Of a stretch of DNA of 64,000 bases, positions 18,063-26,747 are shown one piece after another. Origin of the DNA: Sphingomonas sinipercae (GTDB taxonomy: Bacteria; Pseudomonadota; Alphaproteobacteria; Sphingomonadales; Sphingomonadaceae). The notes under the pieces are model-generated. The model was given only the letters and a program-made list of their open reading frames with translations, was not told the origin of the DNA and did not search any database. The stretch is taken from the NCBI RefSeq assembly GCF_011302055.1, contig NZ_CP049871.1, forward strand, positions 392,501 through 456,500, read 5' to 3'. The translations under genes were made by a program, and so were the position numbers. Each line of letters begins with the position of its first letter. Within the stretch, counting starts at the first letter, position 1.

Positions 18063-18390
18063 GTGACGCGCGATCTGCACCAAGCCATCGCAAGGGGTTC
18101 GCGACGGCAGCTCCATATTTTGGCTTTCGTACCAGCCTGATCAGCTTACAGGCGATATTGAATTGGTGGAGGTGCGGCTGAACGCGACCCCTGAGATCGT
18201 GGACACGTTCGTTGCTGCGCTCGGCTGGTCACTTGAGCCCGTACAGTGGGGTGACACGCTCTTTCTGCGCCGCGAGCAGTCGATGGAGCGGAACGCCGTC
18301 GGAGCAATGCTTATCGACATGCTTGAGTTTGCTGGACTCGCCGGCATGCGTTTTCACTCTTGGCTGCACGGCTCAGATTTAGAAGACTGA
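18063..18390 (+). pseudogene. Small hypothetical gene apparently broken by a one-base shift in a T run
   Basis: The intact 3' part starts at a weak TTG (18163) or GTG (18166) and encodes about 75 aa (VEVRLNATPEIVDTF...HSWLHGSDLED). Coding-like sequence continues upstream in the same frame (FWLSYQPDQLTGDIEL) but has no start codon there. A second frame opens with GTG 18063 (TRDLHQAIARGSRRQLHI) and runs into the same place. Adding one T to the TTTT run at about 18118-18121 would join them as RQLHIFWLSYQPD, a protein of about 109 aa. Family unknown. Either a decayed gene or a homopolymer sequencing error. Confidence 0.45.
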
Positions 18391-18394
18391 AGCC

Positions 18395-18751
18395 ATGGTT
18401 CTCCGAAACGTGCTGCTTGCCTCGGCTTGTTTCGCATTCGCGGCCTGCTCCGCCGACACGAGCCGTCCGCCGAGCGATGGGCAGGTTTGGGCTACTTCCT
18501 GCGGCGGCGACCTGTATGCGATCCTCCACCCCGACGGGACGTTCGTCGAGGCGGGTGATGGCCGCGGCACTTGGAGGCGGGAAGGCAATACATTGCGGTT
18601 TCGGGTGATCGCTCACCCCGGCGTCGAATTCCTCAGCATGTACCCGGAGCTGATCTCCCTGGATGACGATGGTCTGCTGCCCTTTGTCGACGAGAAAACA
18701 ATCGAAGCCGAACTCGGCGGACTTCGAAGGCGGTTCTATCGCTGCTCCTGA
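18395..18751 (+). CDS. Hypothetical lipoprotein
   Basis: A 118-aa protein with a lipoprotein signal: MVLRNVLLASACFAFAAC, the lipobox FAAC placing the acylated Cys at residue 18. The mature part has a repeated short-strand pattern (GGDLYAILHPDGTFVEAG, GTWRREGNTLRFRV) typical of small beta-sheet lipoproteins, and ends with a Cys that could pair with the Cys in TSCGG. Function unknown. It lies in the small islet between msrA and tRNA-Phe, where codon use looks less GC-biased than in the neighbours. Confidence 0.6.
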   Translation: MVLRNVLLASACFAFAACSADTSRPPSDGQVWATSCGGDLYAILHPDGTFVEAGDGRGTWRREGNTLRFRVIAHPGVEFLSMYPELISLDDDGLLPFVDEKTIEAELGGLRRRFYRCS

Positions 18752-18752
18752 A

Positions 18753-18921
18753 ATGCCCTCTCCGGCGCGCTTGGGGCATTACTCTGTCCGACAGGGTTGA
18801 TCGGACCCTCAATGCAATTGTCGGGGCCGCTCGGGGCGCAGCTAGCCTGCGACCAGCAGGCGTCGAGCTGCTAGAGATTGACGCAGACACCCTGCAGAAG
18901 TTCAACATAGCAAGTTTGTGA
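18753..18921 (+). pseudogene. Possible small ORF broken by a one-base shift in a G run
   Basis: An ATG at 18753, one base after the lipoprotein stop, opens MPSPARLG but ends within 15 codons. From the GGGG run at about 18773, another frame reads GITLSDRVDRTLNAIVGAAR and on to ELLEIDADTLQKFNIASL before TGA at 18919-18921. Dropping one G joins them into a 55-aa protein. The continuous, non-repetitive, mixed-composition peptide suggests former coding, but no family was recognised. The rest of the stretch to the tRNA shows nothing else. Confidence 0.3.
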
Positions 18922-18981
18922 CGCTCTACAGCGCGCCGATCGCTGTCCTCGACATGCCCCCGGCATGTCTCCGGGCGGCGA

Positions 18982-19057
18982 TGGTGCCCAGGGACGGGAT
19001 CGAACCGCCGACACTGCGATTTTCAGTCGCATGCTCTACCAACTGAGCTACCTGGGC
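18982..19057 (-). tRNA. tRNA-Phe (GAA)
   Basis: The reverse complement folds as a standard 76-nt tRNA with encoded CCA: acceptor GCCCAGG/CCTGGGC, D-arm GCTC...GAGC, anticodon stem TGCGA/TCGCA with loop CTGAAAA (anticodon GAA), and T-arm with TTCGATC. Its 3' end faces the damaged islet at 18054-18981. Confidence 0.95.
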
Positions 19058-19098
19058 ATACCATCGGCGGGGCGATTGGCCCGCGGGCGACCGGCTCC

Positions 19099-19284
19099 CT
19101 AGCCCTCGCCTTCCTCACTGTCCACCCCGCCGGGCGGGACCGGCGGGCCGGGGATGCGATAGCCTTCGCCAAGCCATTTCAGCAGGTCGCGGTCCTTGCA
19201 CCCGCGCGAACAGAATGGCGCATGCTCGTCGGACGGCGGCTTGTCGCAGATCGGGCAGCGCTTGCGGTCAGGCTTGCTCGGCAT
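19099..19284 (-). CDS. yacG: DNA gyrase inhibitor YacG, zinc-binding
   Basis: Small zinc protein whose E. coli homologue binds GyrB and inhibits gyrase. The 61-aa sequence has the four-Cys zinc site: CPIC near the N-terminus, then CSRGC (PFCSRGCKDRDLLKWLGEGY). The conserved LLKWL..GYRIPG segment follows. ATG 19284 lies inside the 3' end of the RNase gene (17-base overlap). It is the last gene of the infA-maf-RNase-yacG run. Confidence 0.9.
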   Translation of the reverse strand: MPSKPDRKRCPICDKPPSDEHAPFCSRGCKDRDLLKWLGEGYRIPGPPVPPGGVDSEEGEG

Positions 19285-20215
19285 AGGCCCCCGAGATGGC
19301 AAGCGATGGCTCGGCGCGCAAGCTGACGGTGCCGCCGATTTGGCGCGCGAGCTGCTCAAGCCACGCGGGGTTCCGCTCCAGCAGCGCGGCGACCGCCGGG
19401 TGGGCGACCAGCCGCTTGCTTCCAGGGCCGCCCATCGCCGCTTGGCGGAGCAAGGCGCGGGCCTCGAACGACGCTCGCTCCTGCGCCAGTTCGAACAGCG
19501 ACGGATGCCGGCGCGGCCGGACGACCTGGAGGAAGCCGAAGCCGTTGACCGTGGTCCGCTCGAATGGTTGCGGAAGCGCTGCGTCGAAAGCTTCCGCAAT
19601 GGCCTGGCGCGGCCCCTTGCCGGCGACGGTCGGGAAATCGATGCCGATCGACCCGCCGATGCCGTGACGAAGAATCGTTCGCGCCGCCGCCGTCGCCGCC
19701 TTCAGCGCCAGCTCGGCAGCGGGCAAGTGGCCGTCGACGTCGATCAGGGTCATTGCCGGGGTCGGGGAGACGCGCAGCTCGCCGCCGGGGAAGCGGACGA
19801 TGCCGCTGCGCGCTTCGTCCAGCAGGTCGGACCAGCCAGCGGCCTCCAGCTGGTCGACCGGGGACGGGAAAGCAAGCGCTTCGCCCGGCAGGCCGGCCAC
19901 GGCAGGCGCGGCCCCACGCAGCGCAAGGCGGGCAAGCGGCCGCTTCCACGGCTCGCTTCCGGCGATCTGCTCGCGGGTCACCTCGATCAGGCAGGCCGCG
20001 CCCTCGGTTATCCCGGGCGCGCCGCCGGGCAGAAGATATTCGGCGCCGCTCGCGGTGGCGATGGCCGGCTTGCCGGCTTGGGCCAGCCGCGCCTCGACGA
20101 TGCTCGACGCCGGCACGACGCCGTCGACCAGGATCCGCGCTTCGACGATTTCGCCGCCCGCGATCCGCACCGACCGCGTTTCGCCGATGCCGCGCTCGAC
20201 CAGCCGGTCAGGCAA
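19268..20215 (-). CDS. Reduced RNase E/G-family ribonuclease
   Basis: The 315-aa protein resembles the catalytic part of RNase E/G. Two segments matching the catalytic Asp regions are visible: AMTLIDVDGH (about residue 155) and GGSIGIDFPTV (about 187). An obvious S1 domain and the CPxC zinc-link that dimerises RNase E are both absent, so it is much shorter than RNase E or RNase G. It overlaps maf by 8 bases and yacG by 17, and belongs to an infA-led operon. Activity is plausible since both Asp remain, but the substrate is unknown. Confidence 0.8.
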   Translation of the reverse strand: MPDRLVERGIGETRSVRIAGGEIVEARILVDGVVPASSIVEARLAQAGKPAIATASGAEYLLPGGAPGITEGAACLIEVTREQIAGSEPWKRPLARLALRGAAPAVAGLPGEALAFPSPVDQLEAAGWSDLLDEARSGIVRFPGGELRVSPTPAMTLIDVDGHLPAAELALKAATAAARTILRHGIGGSIGIDFPTVAGKGPRQAIAEAFDAALPQPFERTTVNGFGFLQVVRPRRHPSLFELAQERASFEARALLRQAAMGGPGSKRLVAHPAVAALLERNPAWLEQLARQIGGTVSLRAEPSLAISGAYAEQA

Positions 20216-20777
20216 GGTCGTACCCGGCCGCCTTCAGCATGGTGCGAGTCTCGCCTAGCGGCAGGCCGACGACGTTGGAATAGCTGCCGCCGATGTGCCG
20301 GACGTAGACTTCGCCATAGCCCTGCAGCGCATAGCCGCCGGCCTTGCCGCGCCATTCGCCGTGTGCGGCGTAATAGTCGATTTCCTCGTCGCTCAGGCGC
20401 TTCATCGCGATGGTTGTTTCGACCACTCGGCTGCGCAGCGGCTGGCCGGGCGCGGCGAGCGCGACTCCGGTCATCACGCGGTGGCGACGGCCGGACAGCA
20501 GCTTCATGCACGCGCGCAGAGTCGCTTCGTCCTCGACCTTCGGCAGGATCCGCCGCCCGACCGCGACCACCGTGTCGGCGGCAAGGACGAAGGCGTCGGG
20601 GCGTTGCACGGCAACCGCCTGCGCTTTCTCGATCGCCAACCGAAGCGCATGCTCGCGCGGCAATTCGGCCTTGCGCACGCTTTCATCGATGTCGGCTGGA
20701 AGCACTTCGTTCGGGGTCACGCCGATGCGCGCCAGCAGGTCGAGCCGGCGCGGGCTGGCCGAAGCGAGGATCAGCAT
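20208..20777 (-). CDS. maf: Maf-family nucleotide pyrophosphatase
   Basis: Hydrolyses non-canonical or modified nucleoside triphosphates (house-cleaning). The N-terminal signature LILASASPRRLDLLARIG is present, as are the catalytic ADTVVAVGRRIL segment (about residue 68) and SGRRHRVMTGVAL. The 189-aa length is normal. It begins 7 bases after the infA stop and overlaps the RNase gene, so it is clearly part of the same transcript. Confidence 0.93.
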   Translation of the reverse strand: MLILASASPRRLDLLARIGVTPNEVLPADIDESVRKAELPREHALRLAIEKAQAVAVQRPDAFVLAADTVVAVGRRILPKVEDEATLRACMKLLSGRRHRVMTGVALAAPGQPLRSRVVETTIAMKRLSDEEIDYYAAHGEWRGKAGGYALQGYGEVYVRHIGGSYSNVVGLPLGETRTMLKAAGYDLA

Positions 20778-20783
20778 CCGGCG

Positions 20784-21032
20784 TTACGCGCGGGGCGGTG
20801 GGCCCCCACGGCCCGGCATGAAGCGATAGGTAATGCGCCCCTTGGTCAGGTCGTAGGGCGTCATTTCGACCAGCACTTCGTCGCCGGTCAGGACGCGGAT
20901 GCGATTCTTGCGCATCTTGCCGGCCGTGTGGCCGAGGATCTCGTGGCCGTTCTCGAGCTCGACACGGAACATTGCGTTGGGAAGCAGTTCGAGCACTTTC
21001 CCACGCATCTCGAGAAGTTCTTCTTTGGCCAA
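20784..21032 (-). CDS. infA: Translation initiation factor IF-1
   Basis: S1-like OB-fold protein that binds the 30S A-site during initiation. The sequence [20 protein letters not shown], with [28 protein letters not shown], is diagnostic. At 82 aa it carries about 10 extra C-terminal residues (GRGGPPPRA) beyond the usual 72. It leads an infA-maf-RNase-yacG run on the minus strand. Confidence 0.96.
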   Translation of the reverse strand: MAKEELLEMRGKVLELLPNAMFRVELENGHEILGHTAGKMRKNRIRVLTGDEVLVEMTPYDLTKGRITYRFMPGRGGPPPRA

Positions 21033-21120
21033 ACGAAACCTCTTTGCTCTTAAACGAAAAGTCGCGGTGCCTTAGCGGCGCGGCTTGCGAAAGGGAAGGT
21101 GGCGCCCTCTGGGACCAAAG

Positions 21121-21156
21121 AAAAGCCCCGCCGCGGCACGACCGGGCGGGGCCTTT
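21121..21156 (-). terminator. Intrinsic terminator downstream of hppA
   Basis: Read on the minus strand, GCCCCGCC pairs with GGCGGGGC (arms 21125-21132 and 21145-21152), followed by TTTTCTTT. It lies just past the hppA stop (21182) and before infA. Confidence 0.8.
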
Positions 21157-21181
21157 CGTTACCCGATGGACGGGCGCCGGG

Positions 21182-23344
21182 TCAGATGCCCGAACCGCCC
21201 GCCAGCGCCGCGAGCAGCAGCAGCGCGACGATGTTGGTGATCTTGATCATCGGGTTCACGGCCGGGCCGGCGGTGTCCTTGTAGGGATCGCCGACGGTGT
21301 CGCCGGTCACGGCAGCCTTGTGGGCTTCCGATCCCTTGCCGCCGTAATGGCCGTCTTCGATATACTTCTTGGCATTGTCCCAAGCGCCGCCGCCCGACGT
21401 CATCGAAATGGCGACGAACAGGCCGGACACGATCACGCCGAGAAGCAGCGCGCCCAGGGCGGCAAAGCCCTGCTCACGGCCCGCGACGCCGGCGATGATG
21501 AAGTAGACGGCGATCGGCGCCAGCACCGGCAGCAGCGACGGGACGATCATTTCCTTGATCGCGGCCTTGGTCACCAGGTCGACGGTGCGGGCGTAATTGG
21601 GACGGCTGGAACCGTCCATGATGCCCGGGTTGGAGCGGAACTGCTCGCGCACGTCGAGCACGACGTCGCCGGCGGCACGGCCGACCGCGGTCATGCCCAT
21701 CGCGCCGAACAGGTACGGCAGCAATGCGCCGAGCAGCAGGCCAACGACGACATACGGGTTGGACAGCGAGAAATCGACGCCCGCCGCACCGATGCCAAGC
21801 TCGCTGGCGAACTCGGTCAGGTCGGTCGTGTACGCGCCGAACAGCACCAGCGCCGCAAGCGCGGCCGAGCCGATCGCATAGCCCTTGGTCACGGCCTTGG
21901 TCGTGTTGCCGACCGCGTCGAGCGCGTCGGTGCGCTGGCGGACCTCGTCCTCCATGCCCGACATTTCGGCGATGCCGCCGGCATTGTCGGTGACCGGGCC
22001 GTAGGCGTCGAGCGCGACCACCATGCCGGCCAGCGCAAGCATCGCCGTCGCCGCGAAGGCGATTCCGATCAGGCCCGCGAGCAGGTAGGAAGCGATAATC
22101 GCGATGCAGATGACGACCGTCGGCATCGCCGTCGATTCAAGGCTGATTGCCAGGCCCTGGATGACGTTGGTGCCGTGGCCCGTCTCCGACGCCTTGGCGA
22201 TGGAGCGAACCGGGCGATAGTTGGTGCCGGTGTAATATTCGGTGATCCACACCAGCAGGCCGGTTACCGCCAGCCCGATGAGCATGCAGTAGAACAGGTC
22301 CCAGCCGGTGAAGCCGCCGGTCTGGGCAGCGACCGCGCCCTCGACGACCGTACCAGCCGCTTCGGGGCCGCCGATGACGGCATTCATGTCGCCAAGCGCG
22401 AACGAGGTGGCGAAGAACAAGGCCGGGATCGACAGGATCGCGGTCGTCCAGAAGCCCTTGTACAGCGCGCCCATGATCGAGCCGCTCTTGCCCAGCTTCA
22501 CCATGTAGGTGCCGATGATCGAGGTGATGATGCACACGCCGCCGATCAGCAGCGGAAGCGCCATCAGCGCGGTGATGTCGGCGGCACGGGTGCCGATCAG
22601 GAGGGCGGTCAGGATCATCGTCGCACCGACGGTGACGACGTAGGTTTCGAACAGGTCGGCAGCCATGCCGGCGCAATCGCCGACGTTGTCGCCGACGTTG
22701 TCCGCGATAACGGCGGGGTTGCGGGGATCGTCTTCGGGAATCCCGGCCTCGACCTTGCCGACCAGGTCGGCGCCGACGTCGGCGGCCTTGGTGAAGATGC
22801 CGCCGCCAAGACGGGCGAAGATGGAAATCAGCGATGCGCCGAAGGCCAGGGTCGTCAGCGCGGTGACGACTTCACGGCTCTGCGGGGTTTCGCCCTGCAC
22901 GCCAACCAGCACGTAGAACACGCCGGCAATGGCCAGCAGCGCCAGTCCGGCAACGAGCATGCCGGTGATCGCGCCGGAGCGGAAGGCGGTGGTCAGGCCG
23001 CCCTGCAGGCTGGTGCGGGCAGCTTCGGCGGTGCGGACGTTGGCGCGGACCGAAATGTTCATGCCGATGTATCCGGCGGCGCCCGAAAGCACGGCGCCGA
23101 CGACGAAGGCGATTGCCGGGGTCAGGCCAAGGAACACGCCGACCAGGATGGCGACTACGACGCCGACGATGGCGATGGTCGTGTACTGGCGGCCAAGGTA
23201 GGCTTTCGCGCCTTCCTGGATGGCACCGGCGATGTCGACCATGCGCTGGTTACCGGGCGAGCTGGCAAGCACCTGGCGGCTGGTGATGATGCCGTAAAGC
23301 ACGGCGATCACGCCACAGGCGATCGCAATCAAAGTCAGGTCCAT
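21182..23344 (-). CDS. hppA: Membrane-bound proton-pumping pyrophosphatase, K+-independent type
   Basis: Couples pyrophosphate hydrolysis to proton export across the inner membrane. The 720-aa protein has about 16 transmembrane helices and the active-site [23 protein letters not shown] region (about 185-210), with further acidic loops ([19 protein letters not shown]). The GNTTKA motif has Lys where K+-dependent enzymes have Ala, which marks the K+-insensitive class. ATG 23344 ([11 protein letters not shown]) has GGGGAA upstream; an upstream start at 23377 is less likely. A terminator follows. Confidence 0.95.
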   Translation of the reverse strand: MDLTLIAIACGVIAVLYGIITSRQVLASSPGNQRMVDIAGAIQEGAKAYLGRQYTTIAIVGVVVAILVGVFLGLTPAIAFVVGAVLSGAAGYIGMNISVRANVRTAEAARTSLQGGLTTAFRSGAITGMLVAGLALLAIAGVFYVLVGVQGETPQSREVVTALTTLAFGASLISIFARLGGGIFTKAADVGADLVGKVEAGIPEDDPRNPAVIADNVGDNVGDCAGMAADLFETYVVTVGATMILTALLIGTRAADITALMALPLLIGGVCIITSIIGTYMVKLGKSGSIMGALYKGFWTTAILSIPALFFATSFALGDMNAVIGGPEAAGTVVEGAVAAQTGGFTGWDLFYCMLIGLAVTGLLVWITEYYTGTNYRPVRSIAKASETGHGTNVIQGLAISLESTAMPTVVICIAIIASYLLAGLIGIAFAATAMLALAGMVVALDAYGPVTDNAGGIAEMSGMEDEVRQRTDALDAVGNTTKAVTKGYAIGSAALAALVLFGAYTTDLTEFASELGIGAAGVDFSLSNPYVVVGLLLGALLPYLFGAMGMTAVGRAAGDVVLDVREQFRSNPGIMDGSSRPNYARTVDLVTKAAIKEMIVPSLLPVLAPIAVYFIIAGVAGREQGFAALGALLLGVIVSGLFVAISMTSGGGAWDNAKKYIEDGHYGGKGSEAHKAAVTGDTVGDPYKDTAGPAVNPMIKITNIVALLLLAALAGGSGI

Positions 23345-23506
23345 GAGTTTCCCCGTTGGCGGCAAATAAATTGACAAGCGACTTGGGGCCGGTCTGCGAA
23401 AGCAGCCGGCGAGTTGGCGCCCTTTATGTGGGGTTTACGCGGCTTGCAACCGCTTGAGCGTCGCTAGTGGAGGAGAACGGCCGCAGCCATGCCGCAGACG
23501 AGGCCG

Positions 23507-24463
23507 CTAACCGCGATCGTCCATTGGCGAAAGTTCAGTGCGATGTTCATACCCAAGCCGCTCCGGCAACGGAACCGTCTCGCCGCCGTCGGTCAGGGAA
23601 ATACCGTGACCTTCGGCAAGACGGCCGATGCACACAAGGGTCGGCTTTTCAGGTAAAGAAAGGGTTACCGACGGGTCGAGCTCGGGCGGGATAGCGGCGA
23701 GCAGCGCATAGTCGTCGCCGCCGGACGCAGCGAACAGCCGCGCCGCCCGGTCCTGGCCTTTCTCACCGACGAAAGCGCGGGACAGCGGCATTGCGTCGAG
23801 CTGCACCTCCGCACCGCAACCGCTTGCCGCGCACAGGCGCGACAGGTCGAGCAAAAGCCCGTCGGACACATCCATCATCGCCGTCGCATGGGGCGCCAGC
23901 GCGCGGCCCATTTCCAGCAGCGGCACCGGCCGTCGAAACACGTCGACCAGCGGCCCGTCCGCCGCCGGGTCCATGTCGAGCAGCGCCAGGCCGGCGGCGG
24001 CATCGCCAAGCGTCCCAGCCACCCACAAGCGATCGCCGGGCCTGCCGCCGGACCGTGCCGGCGTCCGTTCCCCGGCGCGCCCGACCGCGGTCAGGCCGAC
24101 GATCCGCGGCGCGCCGGGCGGCAGGCTGATCGTGTCCCCGCCAAGCAGCGGCACCCGGTAACTTTCGCAGGCCGCCTCCATCCCGTCGATGAAAGCGGCG
24201 ATCCAGTCGTCGTCGGACAAGGTCACCGACAGCAAGACGCCGACCGGTGCCGCGCCCTTGGCGGCAAGGTCGGACAAGTTCACTGCAAGCAGCTTCCAGC
24301 CGACGCTGGCGGGCGGATCGAAGGGGAAGAAATGGACGCCTTCGGCAATCGTGTCGTGGGTCAGGACCAACCCCTCGAGCACTGCGGCATCGTCGCGAAG
24401 CTCGCGCGCGCCGGGATGGGTCGCGAGCCGGCGGAGCCGCTCGATGAGGTCGGCTTCCCGCAT
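23507..24463 (-). CDS. thiL: Thiamine-monophosphate kinase
   Basis: Phosphorylates thiamine monophosphate to the active cofactor thiamine pyrophosphate. PurM/ThiL fold: RDDAAVLEG (Mg-binding), LAVNLSDLAAKGAAPVGVLL (about 60-80), LLGGDTIS (about 107), MMDVSDGLLLDLSRL (about 193) and ASGGDDYALL. Length 318 aa is typical. The start codon shares one base with the nusB stop (TAATG), so expression is coupled to nusB. Confidence 0.95.
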   Translation of the reverse strand: MREADLIERLRRLATHPGARELRDDAAVLEGLVLTHDTIAEGVHFFPFDPPASVGWKLLAVNLSDLAAKGAAPVGVLLSVTLSDDDWIAAFIDGMEAACESYRVPLLGGDTISLPPGAPRIVGLTAVGRAGERTPARSGGRPGDRLWVAGTLGDAAAGLALLDMDPAADGPLVDVFRRPVPLLEMGRALAPHATAMMDVSDGLLLDLSRLCAASGCGAEVQLDAMPLSRAFVGEKGQDRAARLFAASGGDDYALLAAIPPELDPSVTLSLPEKPTLVCIGRLAEGHGISLTDGGETVPLPERLGYEHRTELSPMDDRG

Positions 24464-24927
24464 TATTCGGCGCGCGCCGGGCGCACCTCCTTGGCGATGG
24501 CGTCGAGCAGGCCGTTGACGAAGCCGCTCTCGCGCTTGTCGTAAAACGCCTTGGCGACATCGACATATTCGGAAATCACCGACCCGACCGGCACGTCGTG
24601 GCGCGCGATCAGCTCATAGGTGCCGGCGCGAAGGATGGCGCGCATCGGCCGGTCGAGCCGGTCGAGGGTCCAGCCGCTGGCAAGCTTGCCGACAATCGCC
24701 TGGTCGACGTCGCCCAGGCGCGCCTGGGCACCGCTGACCAGATCGTCGAAAAAGTCGCGCTCGGCATCGAAATATTCGTCTTCCTCGATCACCGCGCCAA
24801 GCCGATGCTCGTGAAATTCTCGAAGCAGCCGCGGGATCGGCGTCCCTTCCATGTCATGCTGGTAAAGCGCCTGGACGGCGGCAAGCCGCGCGGCGGAACG
24901 AGAACGGGAACGGGTGGAAGCGGACAT
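24463..24927 (-). CDS. nusB: Transcription antitermination factor NusB
   Basis: Works with NusA, NusE and NusG in rRNA antitermination. The all-helical 154-aa sequence has the family's N-terminal AARLAAVQALYQHDMEGTP and the C-terminal GSVISEYVDVAKAFYDKRESGFVNGLLDAIA signature region. A short Arg/Ser-rich N-terminal tail (MSASTRSRSRS) precedes it. First gene of the nusB-thiL pair. Confidence 0.95.
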   Translation of the reverse strand: MSASTRSRSRSAARLAAVQALYQHDMEGTPIPRLLREFHEHRLGAVIEEDEYFDAERDFFDDLVSGAQARLGDVDQAIVGKLASGWTLDRLDRPMRAILRAGTYELIARHDVPVGSVISEYVDVAKAFYDKRESGFVNGLLDAIAKEVRPARAE

Positions 24928-24948
24928 GGCCGCGGCTGTAGCTAGGGC

Positions 24949-25836
24949 TCAGCCCGCAAGGAAGGGGGCAAGCGGCGTGGCCACCGCTTCGGGCGCTTCC
25001 CATGGGGCGAAATGGCCGACCCCTTCGAGCCGTTCGATCGACAGGTTCTCGACCAACAGGTCGAGCCCTTCGAGCTGGACCGGAAGGAGCGCCGAGTCGC
25101 GCATTCCCCAGATGACGAGCGTCGGGATGGCGATTTTCCGCGCATGCTTGAGCAGCCAGTCGGGCAGTGGGACGGTGATCAGCGGCGGCGGCACGATCAT
25201 CCGCGTGGCGCGATACCAGTTGAGCATCGCCGCGAACGCGCCCGGCTGGGACCATTCGGCGATATATTGCTGCTTCTCCGCCTCCGGGATCGAAGCGAGG
25301 TCGACATGGTCCCGGAAAGTGCGTTCGAAGAACCAGTCCCATCCCTTGATGCGGATGAACCGTTCGAAGCCCGGCGCCTTGAACGCGTTGATATATTGCG
25401 ATGCCGCGCGCTGGCCGGAGTCCTCGATCAACGACTTCGCGAAGATCGTCGGGTGCGGGGAGTTGACGATCGCCAGCCGCTCGACGCGCGGATCGTGCCG
25501 AAGCGCCGCGGCCCAAGCGACGGCGCCGCCCCAGTCATGACCAACCAGCGCGAATCGCTCGACCCCAAGCGCGTCGGCCAGCGCGAAGACGTCGTCGACC
25601 AGCCTGTCGGTCCGGTAATTGATCTTGCCCTGGGGCTTGTCCGAGCCGGCGTAGCCGCGCTGGTCGGGCATGATCAGCCGGAAACGGTCGCGCAGCAGCG
25701 GCTCGAGCCCACGCCAGGTGCGGTGCGATTCGGGAAAACCGTGGAGGAGGATCACCGGCCGGCCGTCCGGCGGCCCCGCCAGCGCGACGTTCAACGTTAC
25801 GCCCGTCGGCAGCGCGACCTGCCGGAAATCGGTCAC
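24949..25836 (-). CDS. Alpha/beta hydrolase, epoxide-hydrolase-like
   Basis: Cytosolic hydrolase with no signal peptide, 295 aa. HGFPES (about residue 32) is the HGxP oxyanion motif. GHDWGG (about 100) carries an Asp nucleophile, as in epoxide hydrolases and haloalkane dehalogenases. A cap domain follows, then LVIWGMRDSALLP (acid) and GVGHFAPWEAPE (His). The HGFP plus GHDWGG combination favours epoxide hydrolase; a dehalogenase or fluoroacetate-type relative cannot be excluded. It overlaps the pirin gene by 4 bases. Confidence 0.85.
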   Translation of the reverse strand: MTDFRQVALPTGVTLNVALAGPPDGRPVILLHGFPESHRTWRGLEPLLRDRFRLIMPDQRGYAGSDKPQGKINYRTDRLVDDVFALADALGVERFALVGHDWGGAVAWAAALRHDPRVERLAIVNSPHPTIFAKSLIEDSGQRAASQYINAFKAPGFERFIRIKGWDWFFERTFRDHVDLASIPEAEKQQYIAEWSQPGAFAAMLNWYRATRMIVPPPLITVPLPDWLLKHARKIAIPTLVIWGMRDSALLPVQLEGLDLLVENLSIERLEGVGHFAPWEAPEAVATPLAPFLAG

Positions 25837-26735
25837 GGATAGCTGACGGTCAGCGGCACTTCGGGCAGCGGGATGAACTCGTCATGGTCGTCGGGCGGAA
25901 GCGCGAATTCGCCCGCCTTCCACGCGCGCTTCGCTTCGTTCAGCCGGTCGCGGCTCGACGACACGAAGTTCCACCAGACATGGCGCTCGCCATCCATCGG
26001 CGCGCCGCCGCACAGCATCAGCCGGGCGCCGCTCTGGCTTCGGACGACGGGACGGCGGCCGGGGGCAAGGAGCGCCAAATACTGCGGCTGAAGCTCGAAC
26101 CCGTCGACGTTGGCGTCGCCATCGAGCAGGTAGAGCGCACGTTCGTCGGCGTCCTTGTCGATGTCGACCGACGCGCCGGGCGCAAGCGTGATCGCCGCAT
26201 ATATGGTCGGCGAATGGCAGGTGACCGGCGAGGCCGCGCCAAACGCTTCGCCCATGATCAGGTTCAGGCTGACCCCGTCGCCGTCGATCACGGGAAGCGC
26301 GTCCGCCGGCACATGCTCGAAGGCCGGCGGAACCTCCTCCTTCGCTTGCGGCAGCGCCAGCCAGGTCTGGATTCCGGACAGCTCCGGGCCGGCGGCGCGC
26401 TCGTCGGCGGGGGATCGCTCGGAATGGGTGATGCCCTGTCCCGCGGTCATCAGGTTGACAGCGCCGGGCTCGATCCGCTGGCGGGTGCCCAGGCTGTCGC
26501 GATGGTCGATGGCGCCGGCGAACAAATAAGTGACGGTGGCAAGGTTGATGTGCGGGTGCGGCCGGACGTCGATGCCGCCACCGATTTCCAGCTGCGCGGG
26601 GCCCATCTGGTCGAAGAAGATGAAGGGCCCGACCATCGTGCGCTGCTTGTGCGGCAACGTCCGGTGGACCTTGAACCCGCCAAGGTCGTGAGTCACCGGC
26701 GCCAGGGTCTGGAGGATCGGGCTGTCATTCTCCAT
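25833..26735 (-). CDS. Pirin family protein
   Basis: Bicupin of about 300 aa. The N-terminal cupin has the metal-site His pattern of pirins (RPHPHINLATVTYLFAG, then ITHSER). The C-terminal cupin is less conserved and is followed by WWNFVSSSRDRLNEAK, a family signature. Some pirins are quercetin dioxygenases and others are transcriptional cofactors, so the role is open. ATG 26735 is preferred (GAGGA nine bases upstream); a TTG at 26744 sits directly on that site. It overlaps the hydrolase gene downstream. Confidence 0.9.
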   Translation of the reverse strand: MENDSPILQTLAPVTHDLGGFKVHRTLPHKQRTMVGPFIFFDQMGPAQLEIGGGIDVRPHPHINLATVTYLFAGAIDHRDSLGTRQRIEPGAVNLMTAGQGITHSERSPADERAAGPELSGIQTWLALPQAKEEVPPAFEHVPADALPVIDGDGVSLNLIMGEAFGAASPVTCHSPTIYAAITLAPGASVDIDKDADERALYLLDGDANVDGFELQPQYLALLAPGRRPVVRSQSGARLMLCGGAPMDGERHVWWNFVSSSRDRLNEAKRAWKAGEFALPPDDHDEFIPLPEVPLTVSYP

Positions 26736-26747
26736 CGAAGGCAATCC

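Noticed and set aside
18843..18859. GCCTGC/GCAGGC hairpin as a terminator
   Set aside because: It lies inside the coding-like sequence of a possible broken ORF and has no T-run.
18982..19057. Apparent 8-nt anticodon loop in tRNA-Phe
   Set aside because: A first count suggested an extra A in the loop. On recount the loop is CTGAAAA and the tRNA is a standard 76 nt.
20972..23374. 800-aa open frame antisense to hppA
   Set aside because: High-GC mirror of a confident gene; the translation is His/Asp/Arg-rich without any recognisable domain.
23464..23550. 28-aa ORF (one hydrophobic helix) on the minus strand downstream of and overlapping thiL
   Set aside because: It could be a tiny membrane protein, but there is no well-spaced ribosome site and no recognised family, so it is not called as a gene.
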